64,000 nucleotides of DNA from Pollenia angustigena (GCA_930367215.1 OV884056.1:248771127-248835126), one strand, 5' to 3'; shown: positions 23,280 to 35,315, counted from the first letter of the stretch. The notes: generated by a model not told the origin, from the letters alone. A program made the numbers and translations.

Positions 23280-23410
23280 GCGGATTACTGGATAATTCGG
23301 ATTACACACCTTTGGATTAGCGAGCTGGTACTGTAGATTGTCACAAAAAAATTTAGTAAAATTTCGATAGAGCAACGTCTGTCGGGTCAGCTAATATATA
23401 TATATATATG
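23280..23410. repeat. Fragments of a pogo/Tigger-like end and a DINE-like end
   Basis: GCGGATTACTGGATAATTCGG...CTGGTACTG, followed by TA, reads on the minus strand as a CAGTACCAGC terminus with TA, as in Tigger/pogo elements. Directly after it, GCAACGTCTGTCGGGTCAGC is like the 3' end of the DINE-like elements here and runs into a short (TA)n. Only one terminus of each is visible. Confidence 0.4.
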
Positions 23411-24169
23411 TTCCTTTAACTCCCACTGGAGCATAGGGCGCTTGTATAGTATAAATTAAAATTTGTTTGTCTTTTAAATATTTTTTTTTTTTAAAGTAAA
23501 TATTATTTCAATATTTTTTTGCTTATCTTTAAAAAATGGAATACTTTTTAAATAAAAATTGATTATTTTGTGCAATAAGTGGAAAATTAACCTTTTTTTG
23601 CCAGTCAAAAAAAAAAAAAAAAGATAAAAAAACAAAAACATGGCAGGATAAAAATTGCATATGTACGTAAAAAAAATCTATTTTTATAATTAAATTTTTT
23701 AGCGGATTAAGTTTTTCTTCGCAACATTGTTTGCTAGTTGGATTTAAATGAAAAAGTCATCTATTAATTTTTTCGAGTAGAAATTGTGCCATTTTTAGTT
23801 TATCTGTAAAATGATGATAGCGCAAATTTTCAAATTTAAGCCACATATCTGTGTGTCGAGATATGATAGCAAAAAAGTTTTAAAAAAGAAGTCGGTGAAA
23901 AAATAATTTTTGTCAAATAATAAAATAAACCAAAATAAAAGAAGAATATCGTTTATAATACAAGATTTTAAAAACGTAAACAAAAATGTTTTTTGAATGA
24001 AAATTCGTATGATTAACAGCATATTTTTCAACTTTTTTAATATGACTTAAGACGTTTTGTCAAAATGCCACAGATATTTAGTTTATCTCAAAAACACTTT
24101 TAAATCAATGCAAAAAAAAAATTGTTTTTAGAATAGGTATTTCCCAAACTCGTTTTGTATTTAAAAAGT

Positions 24170-24340
24170 TTATTATACCCACATCACAATAGTGGAGAGG
24201 GTATTATGTATTATGTGTGTAACAACCTTAAATATGGGTCCTAGACCCACCTTAAAGTATACCGGTCAACTCAGAATAACTTTCTGAGTTAATCTAACGA
24301 TGTCCGTCCGGTTGGCTGGCTATCGATAGTCTTAAAATAT
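24170..24340 (+). repeat. TATACCC-type dispersed repeat, 5' fragment
   Basis: TATACCCACATCACAATAG, AGTATACCGGTCAACTCAGA, CTTTCTGAGTTAATCTAAC and GATGTCCGTCCG follow in the same order as at 8340. It is truncated by the hAT MITE sequences that begin with ATCGATAG. Confidence 0.55.
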
Positions 24341-24418
24341 CGATAGGAAAAATATCAATATCGATATTATTATTATTAAAAAAAGCTTTGAAAACATATA
24401 ACAGCAGCTATAATCACA

Positions 24419-25015
24419 TAGTGCTGGGATACTATCGATATTTTCTACTATCGATATTTATCGATAGTTCAGATTTCACTATCGATATATCGATATTACT
24501 ATCGACTGAATGTTTGTACTTGTGCAGGAAAACTTTAATTATTTTTTTATAAGGCTACAGTTCGTTGTTTTTATCACTTTATTGAATATATGAGACGTAT
24601 GTATATACGCACGTTATTTTAGATGTCAGTTTTTTAAAAAAATGATAAGTACCTTTCTGAAGGAACCGAAGTAATAGGGACTATAAGATATTCCATTGCA
24701 ACCTTAACAAATTTTCTCAATTCTAAACCCAAAAAGGTAATCAATCTAGCGGACAACATTACAAAAATATTTGACATTTCAGTCCCTATATAATCATGTA
24801 AAAACTTCGACTTAAAGGCCTTTAATTAGCAGTAAAAAGCACTGCTAAGCAATCCATACCACTTGCCATTCTTGTTGTTTGTATTCATTTCTGTAATTCA
24901 GTAATTCAGTGTGTAAAGCTGCCGCTAGATGTCTTCATAGCTGCATTTTAAATAATAAAAATATCGATATTTTTCCTATCGATATTTTAAGACTATCGAT
25001 AGTTTCGCAGCACTA
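24419..25015. mobile_element. 597-bp hAT MITE, copy 1, inserted in an older relative
   Basis: The ends TAGTGCTGGGATACTATCG and (inverted) TAGTGCTGCGAAACTATCG are flanked by a perfect 8-bp duplication TAATCACA (24411-24418 and 25016-25023). The subterminal zones contain ATCGATA repeats. The flanking sequence on both sides (24345-24418 and 25016-25060) matches the interior of copy 2 at 39710-39850 (ACAGCAGCTATA, TTTTGCCGCA). This copy therefore landed inside an older element of the same family. Confidence 0.9.
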
Positions 25016-25089
25016 TAATCACAGGTTTTTGCCGCAGGTAAAATAGTAATAGTAATTCCATAGTAATTTCCAACCCCGTAAGTTATAAA

Positions 25090-25389
25090 AATAATTGTTT
25101 CTTTTAAAGAAAATTAAAATTTCAGTTTTTGTACTACTTTTCTCCCTTTTCATTGTAAATTTAATGTACTTTTTATACACCAATGTAATAACTTTTAATT
25201 CGGATTGTTCTCTTGCTGACTTTATGTTAACAAACATGGGAATTTTAACCCTGTTTTGCCCCTCAAATGTTATTTATTTGCTTGCTGCCATTACGTTTAA
25301 GAACATAAATAGGCTTAAGTTCGATATAAATTATTTAAGAAAAGAAGTGTTTACAAAAACTTCGAATTTTTAGCCTGTTTTGTTCGTTT
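25090..25389. repeat. Satellite-like units left of hAT copy 2
   Basis: Two units spaced about 117 bp (TTTTAACCCTGTTTTGCCCC near 25240, and AATTTTTAGCCTGTTTTG near 25357) match the array at 28262-29180. The array is interrupted by the hAT element between them. Confidence 0.65.
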
Positions 25390-26400
25390 CAGATGCGGAT
25401 TCAAGGGGGTGGGGGGAAATAAGGAAATTCCCCCCCCCCCCTAAATTATAAAAAAATATGTTTTATTTATTTCGATAATACAAGAATTCCCAATAATAAT
25501 ATTTTTTTTTAAATGAACAAAATTTTTGGAAATCCCAACAAGGTTTTTTTTTGTTTTTTTATGGAAGTTCTAACGAAGTTCTAACTAAGTTTTTAATAAG
25601 AATTTTTTTGTTTTTTTTATTGAATCTCTAACGAAATTTTCAATAAGTATCCAAATCTTAATCCTAATAGTTATTTGTTAGATATTTCCAATGAAACATC
25701 TAGTTTACCGTATTCAAATACTTGTTATTCTGCATTCAATCCTAGCAGGTGTAATCTATATCCAAAGACTTAACGTTTGACTTGATAATGCGTGCGGTTG
25801 AATATGTAATAAGCCTTGGTATATGTAATATTTTTGTATATATGTACGTGTTATGTTATTTCCGCTGAATTTAGTTTCTAAAAATGCACGACTTTTGACG
25901 CAATTAAACGGGAACTCAATTAAACAGTACTCGGTTGATTTAATCGCCGACGCAATTAAAACGAAAATCGCAAGATGTGCAATAAACGAAAATCGCAAGA
26001 TGTGCAATAAAGCGAAACACCTATGTGTAGATCGAAAATAAAACTCATTTCTTTTATACAGTTAAAAAATAGTTTATGTTTTTTAAAATAAAAATCAGAT
26101 ACGTTCATCGAACATTCTTGTTTGCCGCAATATAATTTTTTTACTTTTGTGGAGGCAAAAACACATTAAGTAGACGGAAACAATTAACCGAAACATTTGC
26201 TCTAGTTTTTCGCAATGCAGTCTTGTTTTGCGAAATAATTAAGCGGATGACTCAATTAAACGGAACTCAACTAAACGAGTATTTTTACATAGATAGTTAT
26301 ACTGAATGATTTCGTTCCATGATTTTTAGTGCAATAAAACGGGATACTCAAATAAGCGGTGCTTAATTAACTGAAAACAACTGTATATGAATCAGAATTC

Positions 26401-27870
26401 TATTCGATAATTTTTGACGAAAGCACGGGTTTGTCGTGGAAAAGCCAGATTTCCTTATCTTTAAGATATTTCAACATACAACAAAAAGTTGATAGGGAAG
26501 AATTTATTGGCTTTGTTGTAAACGTTTTTGAAGAGGCTTCAAAGGATATTGAGGGATTTGCTATGTCAAATGATGCGAAGGCACTATCATCAATAGTTCT
26601 TAAAGCTAGTTCTTAAAGTTAGGTCTTGACCTAAAAAAAATTGTGTAAGATTTGGAGCAGATGGGTGTCCTCTAATGTCAGCAGAAAATTAAGCTGTTAA
26701 ACAATTCTGGGAACAGCGACAAATGAGAAACAATCGCCTTGCTATTCCCATAAATCAGACAACTGAATTTCTAAAAGCAATAATGTGACACTAATACAAA
26801 AAGCTATATCATTTGTTTAAGAAACACCAACATTTTTTTATATAATCATCCCAAGCGAAACGCAGTTTTAGAGAAGTATTTGGGAGCCAAACTCTCTACA
26901 TTATGCGAGACAAGATGGGTGGACCGTCGCGACTCAATTTTACACTTTGCAACAAGTGTACATCATATAGTAGAAGCTTTGGAAAAAATATCTGAGTGCG
27001 AAGGTAGTATCTCTGCCTTTATATTAACTAACTAACTTACTTTTGAATTTATTTGCGGAATATAAGTGTGATACTTATTGTAACGCAGCCGCTTAGTATC
27101 ATCAAAGTATCAATAATAATCAAGCCTTATCAAAACTTTAATCATGTGCCTTAAAGAGAAAAGAAATAAAGCCGAAGAACAATTTAAAGCGATTTTTGAA
27201 AAAGTTGAAGTTATTTGCGTTCAAATCGAGGTTCCAATCGAAAAACAGGATTTGAACGAAATAATCACATCCAAAATGTTGAAGATTACTATCGAGTTGT
27301 AGGTTACATTCCTCTTATTGAATTTATATTAGAAGATTTTAAAACACCTTTCCCAATAGATATCCTAAAAGTATAGAACATACCTAAACTTCTACCTCAA
27401 AGTGTAATCAAGTCATATACAGATACAAAACTTTTAAAACCACAACTTGCTGATGAGCTGATTATTGTGCTGTTTTCACAACACAAGTGACTGAACGTGT
27501 AGTAATATTTATATGAAAAACACCCAAAAAACTGAGTGCGTTTCATATAAATTTTACTACACGTTCAAGCACTTGTGTTGTGAAAACAGCACATATATTT
27601 GATAAACGAAATAAACACCTACTAAGATCTAAACCTGAGCCTGATCTATCAGATAACGTTGTAGATGCTTTAATAAACTGTGATAAGGATATCTACCCAA
27701 ATCTAAGAAAAATATTTCAAATTTTCGTTTCAATGCTCGGCAGTAATGCTATGAGCGAGAGGTAATTTCCTATCCTTCGTCGAATAAAAACACGGCTCAG
27801 ATCAACAATGATAGAAGATAGACTGTACAGTCTAAATTTGCCTCACAAGGAAATCATAAATTGCTAAATT
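26401..27870 (+). pseudogene. DUF4371/hAT-C transposase pseudogene
   Basis: Reads, in several frames: SIIFDESTGLSWKSQISLSL (DUF4371-like, from about 26401), DREEFIGFVVNVFEEASKD, LGAKLSTLCETRWVDRRDS (near 26885), a central helical stretch, and a C-terminal dimerisation region with LGSNAMSERSFPILRRIKT and EDRLYSLNLPHKEII. These are the domains known from proteins annotated as 52 kDa repressor of the inhibitor of protein kinase-like and ZMYM1-like, which derive from hAT transposases. A 128-bp MITE interrupts it at 27466, and stops and frameshifts occur throughout. The N-terminal zinc finger is not visible. Confidence 0.85.
27466..27593. mobile_element. 128-bp palindromic MITE in the hAT-C region
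   Basis: TGTGCTGTTTTCACAACAC begins the left arm, and the right arm is the inverse, with AACGTGTAGTAA inside. Copy 1 at about 18595 is the uninterrupted site (GATTATATTTGATAAA). The comparison implies a 3-bp duplication TAT, although TA with a one-base offset cannot be excluded. Confidence 0.85.
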
Positions 27871-27931
27871 GAAGTGATCTTATATATTATTTAACCTTAT
27901 TGTTGAGATTTTTTAATATAATATAGACTTA

Positions 27932-28150
27932 TGATGTTTTCTTTTCTACACAAAAATGTGACATTTTATTTTAAAAAGCAAAATTTTTAAGAAACAGACA
28001 CCAAGTTTCTTAAAAATGTTGGTCCCGAAAAGGGTGGCTTGTTTTATTCTAAAAAACTCACCCTTTTCGGGAGCAATTTCTGGTTTGCAGACACCAAATT
28101 GCATTTTCTTAAATAAAATGTCACATTTTTTTGTAGAAAAGAAAACACCA
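27932..28150. mobile_element. 219-bp Harbinger-like hairpin MITE, copy 2
   Basis: Same family as 11793-12000: TGATGTTTTCTTTTCTACA at the left and the complement of TGGTGTTTTCTTTTCTAC at the right, flanked by TTA (27929-27931 and 28151-28153). The central GGTGGCTTGTT is shared with copy 1. The left arm shows a small rearrangement near 27995. Confidence 0.85.
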
Positions 28151-28261
28151 TTATGGTTTTTAATAAACTTTTAAAAACAAATTTTTAACTTTTTTGTATC
28201 ATACAAAATTCCCCCCCCCCCCCCCCCCCCTCCCCTAAGGCTCAAGCTGAATCCGCGCCTG

Positions 28262-29180
28262 GTTCCTTAAATAACCTTTTTTTCGCAAAACTATTTGGAA
28301 AAAAACGTATTTACATTAAGCTCTAAGAGTACGATTTTTTAGCCCTCAAATGTTTTTTATTTGCTTGCTGTCATTATGTCAAACAACAAAGACTTAATAA
28401 GTTCAAGATAAATTATTTGAAAAAAGACGTGTTTACAAAAAGTGCAAAATTTTATCCAGTTTTGTCCCATAAGTATACTTTATTTGTTTTCTGTTATTTG
28501 TAAACGGTTTTATGTTTTCTCAAAACTATTAAAAAAAACTTGTTTACATATAGTACCAAGAGTACGAATTTTTACCCTGTTTGGCCAGATCGGATATACT
28601 TTATTTCTTTACTGCCTTTGTGCTAAACATAAATTTCAATTTGGCGCGAAACTATTAAAAAAAACATTTTTTTCAAAAAAATACCAAAAGTACAAATTTT
28701 TTTGCAGTTTTACCCCTCAAATTATTTATTTGTTTACCGCCTTTATCTTAAGTAACATAGCTTTCTAGTTAGAAAAAGATGATTTTGAAAAAGTATCAAA
28801 AGTTATCATTTGTTTTACAGGGTTCATATAGTACCACAAGTACGAATTTTTACCCTGTGGTGCACTTTATTTGTGTTCCGCCTTAATGTTAAAGAACAAA
28901 GTTTTAAAGTTAGAGAAAAACTATTTTGAAAAAAGGTGCTTACAAAAAGTACAAATTTTTCCCTGTTTGTTGGCCCTAAAACTACTTTATTTGTTTACTG
29001 CTGTTATGTTAAAGAAAATTGAGCTTAAAGTTTGTTCAAAATTATTAAAAAAAAAAATTTTTTTTAAAGAGTACCAAAAGTACGAATTTTCACCCAGTTT
29101 TACCCCATAAATGCACTTTATTTGTTTGCTGCCTTAATCGTAAAGAGAATTTTTCCCCTGTTTTGTCGACTTTTCTATTT
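28262..29180. repeat. Satellite-like tandem array, about 103-150 bp units
   Basis: The anchor AAGTACGAATTTTTACCCTG and variants occur near 28335, 28438, 28562, 28688, 28838, 28946 and 29079. Each is followed by TTTATTTGTTTGCTGCC-like and TGTTTACAAAAAGTA-like blocks. The units are strongly diverged. Short open frames here come from the repeat. Confidence 0.75.
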
Positions 29181-29221
29181 TCCTAAATTTTCGAGTAGTA
29201 AACCCGCCAAAGAAACTATTC

Positions 29222-29470
29222 AATCAAAGTTATTTTCGGGAATACAGTTTATTATTAATACGATTTCCGTATGACGTGCTTAATTCCCAATTTTTTATAT
29301 TTGATAAATACACTAAAATTTATTGTTGAGGCTAGCTTCTATGCGCATTTCACTGGTTGCTAAGGCCAGCTCATCAGGAAACCTTTTCCGAAGATTTTAG
29401 AAAAGCCAAAAATATTAAACAAATAAAACCCTAAAGCGAATAAGAATTATAAAGTCGTTTCAAGTCGTTT
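29222..29470 (+). repeat. Foldback family left arm, solo
   Basis: Matches 3893-4140: CGGGAATACAGTTTATTATT, GTATGACGTGCTTAATTCCC, ATGCGCATTTCACTGGTTGC and CAAATAAAACCCTAAAGCGA, in the same order. No inverted partner was seen nearby. Confidence 0.75.
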
Positions 29471-30853
29471 TCAAGTTTTAAGCAGTCGACCAAACCACGA
29501 TTAATAAATCAAAATTGACAAAATATGATTCAGTTTTCAAAATGTACCCTTTTGTACAGATTTATTAAATTATATTTTGATATAACTTCCCTGCAGTTTC
29601 AGATATAATTCTTGTTTTTGTTTTACATATAAAAAAGCAACGAAGTTACACTTTTGCTTAAGTAACACAAAATTTTTGATTTTTTGAGATATGACTATGT
29701 TGCAATAAAGGAGCGATATATAGATATTATAGGGTGATGATAATCTTCCGAAACTTATTTGCAGCCCTAATAACTGTTTACTCATTAGTATTGAATTACA
29801 CTTAAATAAATAGTGAAGCCACGATGGGTTGTTTGAAAAACTTTTACCTACGTATAGTTATATTTTAGTATGTAAATAATTAACAAAGCCAAAGATATCT
29901 TACACAGATACATACATACATGTATTTACATGTAAATTACCATAATTATAAACAGATTACAATACCAAAAATATATTTTCACAGGGTTTTTAAAGCAATT
30001 ACAATAAGAAAACGGCAACAAATTAAAAGTTTATTAAAGATAAAGGATAAATAGGTAAACGTTTTATATTCGGCTGTAACGAATCTTTAATGCCCTTTAC
30101 CAAAAATTAGATTCAAGAAATAATGTATTTCCAGAGCTTTTTTTTAAATGTAACCGATTGAAATATTGGATCGAAATTATTAGTGTGATTTCCAGTCTAA
30201 CCGCTGACCAGCCCAAACCGCTGACCCTAGAAACTTGAAATTTGGACTAGCGATTGGTCACTCCCCAAATCGATCCACTAAGACGGGATTTTTTGAAATT
30301 CGGATGCTTAGGGGGTAATAAAAGGTAAAAACGGGAAAATTCGGTAACCTTATATCTCTAAAAGAGATGCAAAATAAATGTAATACTTATCGGTGTTCTT
30401 TAGAAAAATAAGCGGACAGGTGTCCGGTACTTTTTTGAAATTCGGCCTTATTCGGGAGTTAACGGGTAAAATCTGAATTTTAGTACTTTTTTGCCACCCC
30501 ATCTATCTTTTGACCAATAAACATAGAAACAAAGTTAATACCACATTCGAAAATTGTCAAAAAAAAAACGTATACGAATTGGTACTTTTTCGAAATTCGA
30601 ACATTTAAGCGGTGAAAATCGTAACTATCTTTTGTACTTTTTTTAACAAAACATTTTCCTCCATTCATTGACATATTCGTACTAAATTATGGGCTGCCAC
30701 TACAATACTGAAATTTTTGATACTTTGATGGGGATAAAATATAGTACCCAAAATAGGAAATACAAGAAATTCAATATTTTTCTTAAGCTTTTTGGTTCTA
30801 GTAAAGTAGCGGGTTAAATGCTAGAATTTAAACAAGTTTAAAAATATGTCCAA
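29471..30853. other. Unassigned, with a short diverged repeat zone
   Basis: No gene is recognised. Between about 30280 and 30640, TTTTTTGAAATTCGG-type blocks return three times at 120-170 bp spacing with GGTACTTTTT. AGCGGACAGGTGTCYG at 30411 also occurs at 10957 inside the Tc1-type MITE, so the zone contains a fragment of a dispersed repeat. Confidence 0.4.
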
Positions 30854-31123
30854 TATGTGCCTCATTGAGCATAAATTAGGGAAAAACAGTGATTTTTCAC
30901 AAAAATTCGTATTTCTTTGTTCTTAATTAATGCTAAATTTCACTTTATCTATTGGTATAAGGAACAAAACTATCAATATTAAAATTAATAAGAATAAAAT
31001 TTCCTATAAAACCAGACTCTACTTATGTTCCTAGAATGAATGGTTTCGGTTATAAAGGCAAGGAAATACGAATTTTAGTGAAAAATCGCCGTTTTCCCTT
31101 AATTTATACTCAATGAGGCACAT
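30854..31123. mobile_element. 270-bp foldback with 64-bp arms
   Basis: ATGTGCCTCATTGAGCATAA begins the left arm and its inverse ends the right arm. AAATTCGTATTTC also lies within the paired arms. The target duplication is unclear. Confidence 0.7.
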
Positions 31124-31389
31124 GTTAACGTTATCCGATTAAACTGAAACTTTGTCAATCGCATTTTGTATGCTTTTGGCACATATTAGGGGATTGCGCC
31201 GATGGAAAATCCAACATTGATTTCTTGTAACCACCCTAATGCAATATAAAAAGGAATAAATAATGGCTCTTTTCTTGTCAAAGGCAGACAAAAGTGTTGA
31301 CAGTGTCATAAAAACAAAAGTGGAATTTGGAGACACTTGATCCCAGGCTTCCCACAGGGATATTCTTATGTATGTGCTTAATATGTTTG

Positions 31390-31630
31390 TATAACATCAT
31401 AAGCGCAAATTAACAATGATGCAATTTTTGGTAGTTCTGGTCAGGTCTGGAGGTATGTTAATAAACATTTTATTATTGAGAAGAAAATTTAGTTAATCCA
31501 CCTAAAAGAAATGATAAAACTACGTGGGTATTGTTTTAATTGTAACAAAAATAGATAAATTGTACCAGTGTACCAATTAAGTTTCGATTGTACCAAGTTT
31601 GGTACAATTGTACAATAAATCCCATCAGTG
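31390..31630 (-). mobile_element. Terminus of a second hAT-A family copy
   Basis: Reverse complement of 8066-8305: the terminus CACTGATGGGATTTATTG, then repeated GGTACAATT and TTCTTTTAGGTGGATTAACT. Only one end was found, so it is truncated or its partner is too diverged to see. Confidence 0.7.
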
Positions 31631-32459
31631 CTTCAACCATAATCTACAGCATGCTCTTGTAGAAAAGTTGATGTTCAAAATTCCGTTAAAAAAGCTATAG
31701 TATAAGTGATGCGACTATTCAACCATAGATCGTTAATAATAACATAGTAGATGTTGAGTTTAAACTTCATAACATAACCAATGTATTAGTCGTTAACATC
31801 AAATATTAAAAGCTCAAACATACCGGAAACATTCTGGACCTTTCTAGAAAAATGATATTGAGTATAAGTGTGCAGATCATTTAAAGAGGTCGCTATAATA
31901 AATTACAGTTGTTGATGTGACCAAGTTGTTAATAAATAAGTGTTATACATTAAAGTGTTGTGTCTATTTAGTTTTATTTGAATTGCAATCAACGAACTCG
32001 AGCAGTTTATTATAAAGGAATTAAAGCAAAACGTTATTGAAAGGCAATAACGTTGGAAGTTGCTTCAAAAAGGAATTAAGAAAAAACGACGTCGTAAAAG
32101 CCCCCGTGTGAATTGGGTGTTTGTTTATAGATGTATGGGAAACCAAATTTTTTTTGTAGTTTTTTTCCTCCAAAAAAAAAGGCAAAAACTACTAGTTGTT
32201 TGTCTAGTCTTAAGGTTCCAAATAAAATTACCGCACAGTGATAGTAAATATTGTGTTACGATCGTAATTATTACTCGAGTAATAATAAAATGGCTTCCAT
32301 TTTTATTGGGATCCATAACTCTTTTTCTACCAAACTAATTGTTCTTCAATATCAAACTGCTTATAAAGGGGGTTCCAAGCAAAACGCACGATGTTAATTG
32401 TAAGTAAAGCAAGAAATTTTCGGAAAATTATCTTAATATTTTTTATTACAGAAGGGTCT
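31631..32459. other. Unassigned; weak basic open frame
   Basis: A frame at 32060-32338 (+) begins with a lysine/arginine-rich stretch (KGIKKKRRRKSPRVNWVF). It faintly recalls the N-terminus of Harbinger-derived nucleases but has no further support. The sequence before it (AATAAGTGTTATACATTAAA) could be an LTR-like or 3' end fragment. No second LTR was found. Confidence 0.3.
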
Positions 32460-33000
32460 ATGGCAATTATGTGTGAAACAAAACATCAGCCAAATGCTCG
32501 GCATGGCTTTGTTGAGATACCTCCATCCGATGGTCCATATTTTCAATGACTCTAAGATATAATTTAGGTTCAATGTCGTTAATGTGCCAATTGTCTCTTG
32601 GCTTATTGACGTACACATTTTCTTCTAAATATCCCAAAAGAAAGAAGTCCAACGTTTTCAAATCATATGATCATTAACATTGCGACGACGTGAGTTAACA
32701 CGGCCATTGAATTTCTTGCGCAAAATAGCCATTGTTTCGTTGGCTGTGTGGCAATAGCCACCATCCTGCTGGAACCACATATCGTCCAGGTATATATTCT
32801 CAATTTCTGGCCACAAGAAGTCCGCACCAAACCGTCACTCTTTGTGGACGCATCGGCTTTTCAACAATCAGTTGTGGATTCTTATTTGCCCAAATACGGC
32901 AATTCTGATTATTAACGAATCAGCTGCGTTTTGATTTAAATTTGAGTAAAAGGCTTCAACAATCTTAACGCGCTGCTCCATCCAAGTTGGTTAAGGTTTG
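32460..33000 (-). pseudogene. mariner-like transposase, second remnant
   Basis: On the minus strand the order is VKIVEAFYSNLNQNAA, IRIAVFGQ, RCVHKE, WPEIENIYLDDMWFQQDGG, YCHTANETMAILRKKFN, then LGYLEENVYVNKPRDNWH and IENMDHRMEVSQ. This covers the helix-turn-helix start, the second catalytic Asp region (QQDGGYCHTA) and the C-terminus. The YVNKP-type tail differs from the copy at 48 kb, so it is another mariner/DDE_3 lineage. The first-Asp segment is deleted and several frameshifts are present. Confidence 0.8.
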
Positions 33001-34206
33001 ACTCACAATTAACATTGTGCATTATGGTTGAACCGCCCATTATAAACTAGGCAGATTTTTACTTTAAAATCATTCTTTTTTGCTGAGTTGTTCGTAACTA
33101 AGTCAGTCTTCTTTGAAACAAGCGAATATGGCTAAACTGAAAACATTCAAACTTTATTGGGTCTTAAAAATATACTTCTGGGTGTTACACACGATATGAA
33201 AAACCTTATATACCCTCATTCACCAGTCGTGTTGTTAAAGGGTAAAAAAGGTTCACATTTTTTTCTTGGAAAATTTGCATAAAACAATATGGAAATTAGT
33301 TGAATTTTTTGTATATTAATTTTACCTTTTTTACCTTAAGATATCAATTAAATTAGGTGAATTTTGTTATAAATCTAGTATCTATTTGTTCTTGTTTTTA
33401 TTGCGCCTTAAAAAATTAATTAGCATTTTAGGCAAATTTGCAATTTCCGGCGAAAAACTTTGAAAGATTTAGGGAATTTTTGTTGTATTTATAAGATTAT
33501 GTTTAATTTACATGAAACGTCAAGGTCTGATAAGTAAATTTAATGGATAGTAACGTGGCAGAGAGTGCTATAAAAATGGAAATGGTGTTTGTTTTTTTTT
33601 TTTTTAAAGGAATGTTTTGAACTAACTTTGTGTATTGTAATTTTAATAAACCTTTTACATTTGCCATTTTATACCCTTCACCACAGGTGAAAAGAGTAAC
33701 TTTGTTATTTCTACAATAATTTTTATAGAAGCCATAAAAAATATATTTATTATCTGGATCCTTTTGGGTAGTGGAGTTGATTTAAGATAAGGAGCGACTC
33801 ATTGGGATTGTTTAAATTGTTTTCTTTCCGCACTTTGGCAGCTTTTGTTGAAAAAAGGATATACAAAATTTTCCAAACTTTAGGCGATTTTTGAGGCAAT
33901 GGATGCATTTTTCGGTTCGGTTTGCTTTCCACTTGTTTCCCCTAATCTTCAGCAACATTTTCGCCGAAGTCAATAAAACAAAATTTCAATTGGTTCTTCA
34001 AAATATATAGCCGTTAGAAAAAAGCATGTTCTTTGAAAATCTCAAGCCAAACTAAAATGATCCTAAAACTAACAAAACCCAAGTAAGGCCTTACTTCGTG
34101 GAAGGAAGGGAGGGAGGGGGGGGGGGGGGGGGGGGGGAGTCGAAAATACTTCACGAAATTCAACACGAGAAAGAATTTGCATTTTATGTGTTGCATTTTA
34201 TTAGCA
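33001..34206. other. Unassigned, ending in a poly-G tract
   Basis: No gene recognised. Short TATACCCTCATTCACC and TATACCCTTCACCACAGG pieces near 33217 and 33670 belong to the dispersed repeat family. A G-tract of about 22 (34116-34137), preceded by GGGAGGGA, could form quadruplex structure. Confidence 0.45.
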
Positions 34207-35315
34207 ATGTCACAGAGAACAATTCCGTTCGGAAACGGAATACATTCCGTATTTTGGTGCTTCAGAAAATGACAAGAACATTTTTGGGAATGAAACCATT
34301 TTTGTTTTCATGAACGGAATAGGACTGTCTGTATCTGAAAGGCCAAAAAACTACCAAATTACACTTTCCATCAATAAACAAATATGTTTTCTTCTGTTCC
34401 GAACAGAATTGAAACAGGTGTGATTGCAGACCATGTGTCTCAAGGTACGGTCACATATGGCAAACATTTGTCAAAAAATATCAAATATTTGTTTGCCCTA
34501 ATCTGACCACAAAATATTTTTGAGGGGCAAACAGAAAAACAGCTGATTTTGGGCAAACAAAATTATTTGCTAGCAAACAAAAATGCTCCTAATGTGACCA
34601 TTTGACGTCAAATATTTTCCTTGTTTTTAGGCAAATAAATATTTGTTCTTACAAAAATTTTGTAAGAACAAACAGCGGCAAATAAAATAATGACGAAAAA
34701 ACTTATTTATGTAAAAATTTTTCCTGTGTTCTCTTTTTAGCAAAGAGTTGCGCGGTAAATAGGATTCAATATGTTACAAAATATATTTTTCTTCAGTAAA
34801 TGGGTCATTTCTATGAGCTTATGTTACGAATTATGAATTGCAAGCATGGCGTATCTATATAAATAGATACATTTTTGAGAGTGTACCAGTTTGGGGTCAT
34901 TGGACAATCAGAGACCCGCCAAAATAAAATTATATAATGAATTTATATAAAACATATTAGCGCCAAATAATATACCGACATAGACACCTTTATGAGATTT
35001 TTTTTCGTCTTGAAGTGATTGTAGCAAGTGACCTAGAACCAATTCTCGGCCTAACAAGACGAAATATACAAGCTTTTATAGAAATTATTGCCAAAACCGA
35101 CATTTATAAGATTATTATGACATTAAAAGCTATTTACAGAAGTGGTATTTGTATAAGTGCTATGGTAAAATATGGATCGATTACTAACATTTGGTAAGGT
35201 GATAGTAGATTGTCTATGGCAAAAATAAGTTTTTATGGGGGCTATGTGAAATTATCGACCGATTCTTTCCACCTCTTACGACAATTAAAACGTAAACAAC
35301 ATTTCATTACTATCA

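Larger units (their letters stand above)
25390..28261 (+). mobile_element. 2872-bp hAT element, copy 2, both termini present
   Basis: The ends are CAGATGCGGATTCA and, inverted, CAGGCGCGGATTCA. The flanking octamers GTTCGTTT and GTTCCTTA agree at 6 of 8 positions, consistent with an aged hAT duplication. Pure G and C tracts lie just inside each end (a C-run of about 20 near 28211). It carries a decayed DUF4371/hAT-C transposase and two later MITE insertions (27466-27593 and 27932-28150). It sits inside a tandem satellite array. Confidence 0.8.

Noticed and set aside
28442..29110. Two frames of 79-108 codons that look Phe/Leu-rich and membrane-like
   Set aside because: They lie in the diverged satellite array and follow its repeat period. 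The composition is AT-driven.
31860..32000. LTR of a retrovirus-like element
   Set aside because: The sequence near AATAAGTGTTATACATTAAA resembles an LTR end, but no second copy, primer-binding site or gag/pol sequence was found.
34098..34313. 71-codon frame with a Gly-run
   Set aside because: Produced by the poly-G tract. No domain, and it overlaps repeat termini.
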